A DNA stretch of 8,931 nt from contig JAEZFA010000038.1 in the NCBI GenBank assembly GCA_023417665.1, positions 1-8,931 of the forward strand, written 5' to 3'. This DNA comes from Pseudomonadota bacterium. GTDB taxonomy: Bacteria > Pseudomonadota > Alphaproteobacteria > Rhizobiales > Xanthobacteraceae. A program made the translations under genes and the position numbers. Positions 5,390-8,931 of the stretch are shown in pieces. Below the pieces are notes generated by a model that searched no databases, was not told the origin of the DNA, and was given only the letters and a program-made list of their open reading frames with translations. Positions within the stretch are counted from its first letter, which is position 1; each line of letters opens with the position of its first letter.

Positions 5390-6013
5390 ATGAATGAGCG
5401 CACGACAGGGTTAATTTCCGGTGACTTTACCGAGAGCACCGACCCCTTCGGACTGTTTGCCGCCTGGTTTGCCGAGGCCAAGGCCGCCGAGCCGAACGAT
5501 CCGGACGCCATGGCGCTCGCGACCGTCGATCCCGACGGGCTGCCGGACGTGCGCATGGTGCTCCTGAAGGGGGCGGACCCGCGCGGCTTCGTTTTCTATA
5601 CGAACGAGGGCAGCGTGAAGGGCGACGAGCTTGCCGCGACCCCCAAGGCCGCATTGGTGCTGCACTGGAAGTCGCTCCGCCGCCAGGTTCGCGTCCGCGG
5701 GTCCGTGGAGCGCGTTTCGGACGCAGAAGCCGACGCCTATTTCGCGAGCCGCTCGCGGCCGTCGCAACTCGGCGCCTGGGCCAGCGAGCAGTCGCGCCCG
5801 CTGGATTCCCGCGCGACCTTCGAAGCGCGTTACGCGCAAACCGAGAAGCGTTTCGACGGCAAGGACGTGCCGCGCCCGCCGCATTGGGGCGGCTTTCGCA
5901 TCGTGCCGCACTCCATCGAATTCTGGATGGACCGGCCCCATCGCCTGCATGACCGCGCGCGCTTTACGCGCGACGACGCCGGCGGCTGGCAGAAGACGCG
6001 CCTTTATCCGTGA
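5390..6013 (+). CDS. pdxH: Pyridoxine/pyridoxamine 5'-phosphate oxidase
   Basis: 207 residues, full length. PdxH is an FMN enzyme that oxidises PNP and PMP to pyridoxal 5'-phosphate with O2, the last step of vitamin B6 cofactor synthesis and salvage, acting as a cytoplasmic dimer. Seen in order: the FMN-binding RMVLLKG (55-61) and FYTN (69-72), [12 protein letters not shown] (93-104), [14 protein letters not shown] (122-135), RPPHWGGFR (162-170), HSIEFW (174-179), RLHDR (185-189) and the family-typical ending RLYP (204-207). The ATG at 5390 is preceded by an A/G-rich tract (GAAGAG at 5378-5383, 6 nt away). A second ATG four bases later is out of frame. The SDR gene follows after 9 nt, so the pair is probably one operon. 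Confidence 0.97.
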   Translation: MNERTTGLISGDFTESTDPFGLFAAWFAEAKAAEPNDPDAMALATVDPDGLPDVRMVLLKGADPRGFVFYTNEGSVKGDELAATPKAALVLHWKSLRRQVRVRGSVERVSDAEADAYFASRSRPSQLGAWASEQSRPLDSRATFEARYAQTEKRFDGKDVPRPPHWGGFRIVPHSIEFWMDRPHRLHDRARFTRDDAGGWQKTRLYP

Positions 6014-6022
6014 GCAGATGAC

Positions 6023-6769
6023 ATGCCCGACACCAACGCAAAAAAGCGCACACTGCTGTTGACCGGAGCGAGCCGCGGCATCGGGCACGCGACGGTGAAG
6101 CGCTTCTCTTCGGCGGGCTGGCGCGTGATTACCTGTTCGCGCCACGGTTTCCCGGAAAACTGTCCGTGGGAAGCGGGGCCGGAAGACCATATTCAGGTCG
6201 ATCTCGCGGATCCGAAGCAGGTGGTTGCCGCGATCGAGGAAATCAAATCGCGCATCGGCGGCGAACTGCATGCGCTGGTGAACAACGCCGGCATTTCACC
6301 GAAGGGCGAGGGCGGCAAGCGCCTCGGCGCGATCGAAACCGCGTTCGAGGACTGGCAGCGCGTGTTTCAGGTGAACTTCTTCGCGCCGATTATGCTGGCG
6401 CGCGGCCTCGTCGCGGAACTCGAGAAAACGCAAGGCGCGGTCGTGAACGTGACCTCGATCGCCGGCTCGCATGTGCATCCGTTTGCCGGCGCGGCTTACG
6501 CGACCTCGAAAGCGGCGCTGACCTCGCTGACCCGCGAGATGGCGGCGGACTTCGGGCCCCGCGGCATTCGCGTGAATGCGATTGCGCCGGGTGAAATCGA
6601 CACTGCAATTCTTTCGCCGGGAACGGAAAAGCTGATCGAGCAGATTCCGTTGCGTCGTCTCGGTCAGCCCGATGAAGTGGCGAAGATCATCTATGTGCTG
6701 TGTACGGAGATGTCGTCTTACGTCAGCGGCGCCGAGATTCACATCAACGGCGGGCAGCACGTTTATTAG
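6023..6769 (+). CDS. Short-chain dehydrogenase/reductase (classical SDR)
   Basis: 248 residues with every landmark of a classical SDR: the NAD(P) motif TGASRGIG (14-21), NNAG (87-90), and the catalytic residues N118, S145, Y159 and K163 (YATSK), then RVNAIAPGEIDT (183-194) and the closing INGGQ. It should be a soluble oxidoreductase of the FabG-like type acting on a hydroxyl or keto group. Arg40 after the second strand favours NADPH. The substrate cannot be read from sequence. The ATG is 9 nt after the pdxH stop; an overlapping ATG at 6018 is out of frame. The tight spacing suggests co-expression with pdxH, though a shared pathway is not shown. It converges on corA over a repeat palindrome. 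Confidence 0.93.
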   Translation: MPDTNAKKRTLLLTGASRGIGHATVKRFSSAGWRVITCSRHGFPENCPWEAGPEDHIQVDLADPKQVVAAIEEIKSRIGGELHALVNNAGISPKGEGGKRLGAIETAFEDWQRVFQVNFFAPIMLARGLVAELEKTQGAVVNVTSIAGSHVHPFAGAAYATSKAALTSLTREMAADFGPRGIRVNAIAPGEIDTAILSPGTEKLIEQIPLRRLGQPDEVAKIIYVLCTEMSSYVSGAEIHINGGQHVY

Positions 6770-6771
6770 CC

Positions 6772-6819
6772 CGCGTGATCCCGAAAAAGCGGGAACCGGC
6801 TTTCGGACAGGATCACGCG
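6772..6819. repeat. Repeat palindrome of the GTGATCC...GGATCAC type, shared by two convergent gene ends
   Basis: Perfect 10-bp outer arms CGCGTGATCC (6772-6781) and GGATCACGCG (6810-6819) enclose an inner hairpin CGAAA...TTTCG. The layout GTGATCC-CGAAAA-GCGGGAACCGG-TTTCGG-GGATCAC is recalled as a very common repeat in Bradyrhizobium, Nitrobacter and relatives. It fills nearly all of the 60 nt between the SDR stop (6769) and the corA stop (6830), 2 nt from one and 10 nt from the other, and so probably forms the 3' end of both messages. T tracts are absent. Confidence 0.7.
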
Positions 6820-6829
6820 CCAGTAAAAG

Positions 6830-7807
6830 CTACAGCCACCGCTTCCACTTGAAGAAGAAGTAGGGGCCGATCGCGGCGAAGACCATCGCAATCAGCGCCA
6901 GCGGATAGCCGTAAACGTGGTCGAGTTCGGGCATGTGCTTGAAGTTCATGCCGTAGATCGACGCGATCAGAGTCGGCGGCATCAGCGTCACCGCCATCAC
7001 CGAGAACAGTTTGATGACGTTGTTCTGCTCGAGGCTGACCATGCCGAGCGTCGCGTCGAGCAGGAAGGTGATCTTGTTCGCAAGAAAATGCGCGTGATCG
7101 GTCAGCGAGGAGATATCGCGCGCGACACTCTTCAGATGCACGCGCTGCTCCTTGGGCAGCCCGACCGTTTCGGCCTCATTGGTGAAAAACAGGACGAGGC
7201 GGTTCAGCGAAACCAGGCTTTCCCGCGCCTTGGAAAGCAGGTCGCCCTTGCGCCCGATGGTCCGCAGGATCGCCTGATAGCGCTGGTTCGGGTCGTCGCG
7301 CGCGGCATTGCGCTCGAAGACGCGGTTCGAGACCTTGTCCACCTCGGCCGCGAGCTTCTCCAGAATGTCGGCGACGCGGTCGATGATCGCGTCGAGCAGT
7401 TCCACCATGATCACCGGGCCGGTGGTGCTGGCGGAGCAGGCCTTCGAAAGCTTGCCGGCAAGATAGGTGAAGGGCTTCGGCGTGTCGTAGCGCACCGTGA
7501 CGAGCTTGTTGCCCGCGATGATGAAGGTGATTGCCGTGGTGCCGGGTTTGTCGGTCTCGGTGTCGAACAACAGCGTCGCGGTCATGTAGCGCGCGCCGTT
7601 CTCGATATAGAGGCGGCTCGAGATTTCGATCTCGGCCATTTCCTCCCGGGTCGGCACCATGACGCCGATCATGTTCTCGACGAGTTTGTCTTCGCCGATG
7701 GTGGGTGCAACGAGATCGACCCAGATGGCATCGGCCGGGCAGGCCTCGCCCTCCTTGACCTCGATGCGAACCAGCGAGGCGCCGCGCAGGACATGGGCGA
7801 AGAGCAT
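6830..7807 (-). CDS. corA: CorA-type magnesium/divalent-cation transporter
   Basis: 325 residues, a normal length for CorA. A soluble N-terminal alpha/beta domain (to about residue 130) and a long helical region lead to two C-terminal membrane segments: one at about 263-285 ending in YGMN, with the signature G286-M287-N288 followed by MPEL, and one at about 300-320, then a short basic tail (KWKRWL). CorA forms a pentameric inner-membrane channel that takes up Mg2+, and Co2+ or Ni2+, gated by cytoplasmic Mg2+. The start is ATG 7805-7807 with GGGG 6 nt upstream. The leader contains a near-perfect stem-loop (7822-7853) just before that ribosome site. The 65-residue gene lies upstream on the same strand, 118 nt away, and may share a transcript. 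Confidence 0.95.
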   Translation of the reverse strand: MLFAHVLRGASLVRIEVKEGEACPADAIWVDLVAPTIGEDKLVENMIGVMVPTREEMAEIEISSRLYIENGARYMTATLLFDTETDKPGTTAITFIIAGNKLVTVRYDTPKPFTYLAGKLSKACSASTTGPVIMVELLDAIIDRVADILEKLAAEVDKVSNRVFERNAARDDPNQRYQAILRTIGRKGDLLSKARESLVSLNRLVLFFTNEAETVGLPKEQRVHLKSVARDISSLTDHAHFLANKITFLLDATLGMVSLEQNNVIKLFSVMAVTLMPPTLIASIYGMNFKHMPELDHVYGYPLALIAMVFAAIGPYFFFKWKRWL

Positions 7808-7821
7808 GTATTTCCCCGCAA

Positions 7822-7853
7822 GGTAGGAGGCTGCTTACTTCGCCTCCACTACC
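7822..7853 (-). promoter_or_regulatory. Stem-loop in the corA leader
   Basis: On the minus strand GGTAG-tg-GAGGC pairs with GCCTC-CTACC around a 10-nt loop, giving 10 bp with a 2-nt bulge. It ends 14 nt before the corA ATG and leaves the GGGG ribosome site just outside the stem. It may be a regulator-binding inverted repeat or an RNA element that controls translation. It does not resemble the known ykoK or mgtA-type Mg2+ leaders in size, so no class is assigned. Confidence 0.4.
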
Positions 7854-7876
7854 GCGACTTGCAGAGAGCGTCCATA

Positions 7877-7897
7877 ACGGCGCGGCCTGCGCGCCGT
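7877..7897 (-). terminator. GC-rich hairpin after the 65-residue gene
   Basis: ACGGCGCG-GCCTG-CGCGCCGT is a perfect 8-bp inverted repeat, 28 nt beyond the stop codon of the small gene. It could end or stabilise that message, but no T tract follows on the minus strand, so classical Rho-independent termination is unlikely. It may be another short repeat. Confidence 0.35.
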
Positions 7898-7925
7898 CAT
7901 CATCCCGTAACGAAATGCGGTGTCG

Positions 7926-8123
7926 TCAGATCGACAGCATTTCGAGATCGCGCAACGTCACCACGCGCGGCTTCGGCGCATAGGCGTCGTTCTTCTGCTC
8001 GCCGGTATAGGCAAGCGTGGCGGCGAGCGCCGAGATGCCGACCTTGCGGTACTGGCTCTCAAGGCCCGGCCGGCTGGATTCTCGCGATTCGATCTTCGTA
8101 TTGGCGTTGGTTGCCACAGACAT
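7926..8123 (-). CDS. Small conserved-looking hypothetical protein, 65 aa
   Basis: 65 residues, no signal peptide, membrane segment or cysteine. The N-terminal part is polar (NANTKIESRES), the centre RPGLESQYRKVGISALAATLAY is weakly amphipathic, and GEQKNDAYAPKPR follows. A similar arrangement (ESRE-RPG-E-QY-VGI-A-AA-Y...NPAYAP) is recalled in small unnamed proteins of Bradyrhizobium-like bacteria, so I consider it real, but no function is known. The ATG at 8121-8123 has GGAG 6 nt upstream (8130-8133). It lies upstream of corA on the same strand and diverges from the L,D-transpeptidase. Confidence 0.68.
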   Translation of the reverse strand: MSVATNANTKIESRESSRPGLESQYRKVGISALAATLAYTGEQKNDAYAPKPRVVTLRDLEMLSI

Positions 8124-8136
8124 TTTCTACTCCAAA

Positions 8137-8175
8137 CCCTTTCATCGTCCCCGAAAGGGCGCGGGTTTTCGCGCC
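8137..8175. repeat. Two tandem hairpins upstream of the 65-aa gene
   Basis: CCCTTTC/GAAAGGG (8137-8143 with 8153-8159) and GGCGCG-GGTTTT-CGCGCC (8158-8175) are both perfect and overlap by 2 nt, so only one can form fully at a time. They start 4 nt beyond the GGAG ribosome site of the small gene and would lie in its leader. They may be a repeat element or a translational control hairpin. Confidence 0.35.
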
Positions 8176-8274
8176 GGACTAAGGCGCTTTTGCGCACTTG
8201 GCGCGGCTCGAATAGGTTGATTCAGCGAAAGATTTCCGGCGGATTTCGAGCCCGGCCAGCACAGGCTCCACATT

Positions 8275-8292
8275 GCTTAACAGCCGTTAAGC
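8275..8292. promoter_or_regulatory. 18-bp palindrome, possible operator
   Basis: GCTTAAC-AGCC-GTTAAGC is a perfect inverted repeat with 7-bp arms and a 4-bp centre. The TTAAC/GTTAA halves and their place in the middle of a divergent intergenic region suggest a dimeric regulator site. The regulator is unknown. Confidence 0.4.
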
Positions 8293-8320
8293 GAAGCTTT
8301 CGAAGACGGGCCTGCCGCGC

Positions 8321-8344
8321 AAATGCCCGTCCTGCGGGCATTTT
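8321..8344. terminator. Perfect hairpin AAATGCCCG/CGGGCATTT with short T run
   Basis: The arms are AAATGCCCG (8321-8329) and CGGGCATTT (8335-8343) around TCCTG, and the + strand continues with one more T. A-rich on one side and T-rich on the other, it looks like a bidirectional intrinsic terminator, yet no gene ends nearby on either strand. It may end a small transcript or insulate the two divergent promoters. Confidence 0.4.
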
Positions 8345-8481
8345 GGCTACCGCGTTGCGACATTTCTGCCACAGGATTTGATATCCAGCAGCCGCAAGGC
8401 CTTAAGCCCTTTCCGTCAAAAATCAGTTCGGTTACTGACTGGCTAAGCTTGGGGGCAAGCGAACTTCTGGGTCTTTTGAAA

Positions 8482-8931
8482 ATGCGGATTCGTCTCCTTG
8501 CTGTTGCACTCATGGCCTTCTCGTTGGCCGGCTGCATCAGCGATACCCTCGATCCGGTTCCCGAGTCTGCGATTCCTGCGCGCGACCGGAAACTCATCGC
8601 GAGCGCGCCTTATCTGAACCACAAGCCGGAACAGAGCTGGCTTCGCCACCTGGTCGATTATCCGACCAAGGACAAGCCGGGCACGATCATCGTCGATACC
8701 GACAAGAAGTTCCTTTATCTCGTGCAGCCGAACGGCAAGGCCTATCGCTATGGCGTGACCGTCGGTGAAGAAGGCATGGCGTTCAAGGGCGAGGCTCATG
8801 TGCGCCGCAAGGCCGAATGGCCGGACTGGACGCCGACGACGGACATCCTGAAGCGTTTCCCGAATCTTCCGAAATATGTTTCGCCGGGTCCGCACAATCC
8901 GATGGGCGCCCGCGCGCTGTATCTCTATCAG
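8482..8931 (+). CDS. L,D-transpeptidase (YkuD/ErfK family) lipoprotein, 3' end outside the window
   Basis: 150 residues are visible and the frame is still open at the window edge. The N-terminus is a lipoprotein signal, MRIRLLAVALMAFSLAGC, with lipobox LAGC and lipidated Cys18. A YkuD domain begins near residue 67 (PGTIIVDTDKKFLYLV) and continues through YRYGVTVGEEGMAFKGEAHV and the later PGPHNPMGARALYLY (135-149), a stretch typical of the family. These enzymes make 3-3 crosslinks in peptidoglycan or attach proteins to it, in the periplasm. The catalytic HxxSxGC(I/V)R motif lies beyond the window and cannot be checked. ATG 8482 has no strong ribosome site. An in-frame TTG 33 nt upstream (8449) is a less likely start; Met11 would destroy the signal peptide. 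Confidence 0.93.
   Translation, partial: MRIRLLAVALMAFSLAGCISDTLDPVPESAIPARDRKLIASAPYLNHKPEQSWLRHLVDYPTKDKPGTIIVDTDKKFLYLVQPNGKAYRYGVTVGEEGMAFKGEAHVRRKAEWPDWTPTTDILKRFPNLPKYVSPGPHNPMGARALYLYQ

Larger units (their letters stand above)
8176..8481. other. Divergent intergenic region between the 65-aa gene and the L,D-transpeptidase
   Basis: About 300 nt without a gene; open frames on both strands are compositionally random. It must hold the promoters of two divergent genes. Seen are a perfect 18-bp palindrome (8275-8292) and a perfect 9-bp-arm hairpin (8321-8343). TTGCGA (8355-8360) with TGATAT (8379-8384) at 18-bp spacing is the only promoter-like pair noticed on the + strand, and it is weak. 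Confidence 0.55.

Noticed and set aside
5411..6271. 286-codon minus-strand frame opposite pdxH and SDR
   Set aside because: Antisense shadow of two well-supported genes.
6917..8182. 421-codon + strand open frame opposite corA and the small gene
   Set aside because: Antisense shadow; CorA on the other strand has its full domain set and GMN motif.
8355..8384. Sigma-70 promoter TTGCGA-18-TGATAT before the L,D-transpeptidase
   Set aside because: Both boxes are poor matches, and similar pairs occur by chance; mentioned only within the region note.

Overview
The window reads as chromosomal DNA from a high-GC alphaproteobacterium, most likely a Hyphomicrobiales member near the Bradyrhizobium/Xanthobacteraceae branch. 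The FabI and PdxH sequences, the RT0821/Lpp0805-type lipoprotein and the short intergenic palindromes (CCCCGC-GAAA-GCGGGG, CCTCGTCCyGAGG and GTGATCC...GGATCAC types) all fit that group. This placement is inference from recalled sequences, not a search.

Layout, left to right. A leftward block (66-4148) holds, in transcription order, a higB-higA toxin-antitoxin pair, a type-B DnaJ/CbpA-like co-chaperone with a TTG start, the enoyl-ACP reductase fabI, and a PhzS-like FAD monooxygenase. A gene-less stretch of about 650 nt follows (4149-4799). Its left edge is AT-rich and carries the higBA promoter and operator; the rest holds a row of RNA-like hairpins ending in an intrinsic-terminator-like element on the + strand. 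Next is a leftward surface lipoprotein, head to head with rightward pdxH. pdxH is followed 9 nt later by a short-chain dehydrogenase, and the two look like an operon. The dehydrogenase converges on leftward corA across one repeat palindrome. A 65-residue hypothetical gene lies upstream of corA, and diverging from it is a lipoprotein-type L,D-transpeptidase cut by the window end.

Most of this is housekeeping: fatty-acid elongation (FabI), protein folding (DnaJ), vitamin B6 (PdxH), Mg2+/divalent-cation transport (CorA) and cell-envelope work (surface lipoprotein, L,D-transpeptidase). The clearly accessory piece is higBA, lying between dnaJ and the pdxH region. Its control region is unusually readable: a near-consensus promoter that would give an almost leaderless higB mRNA, a 19-bp palindrome between the -35 and -10 boxes, and a hairpin between the two genes. 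I see no large novel multi-gene system. The points most worth following are the structured-RNA candidate, the higBA control architecture, the PhzS-like enzyme without phenazine genes, and the habit of repeat palindromes to sit within about 11 nt of stop codons.
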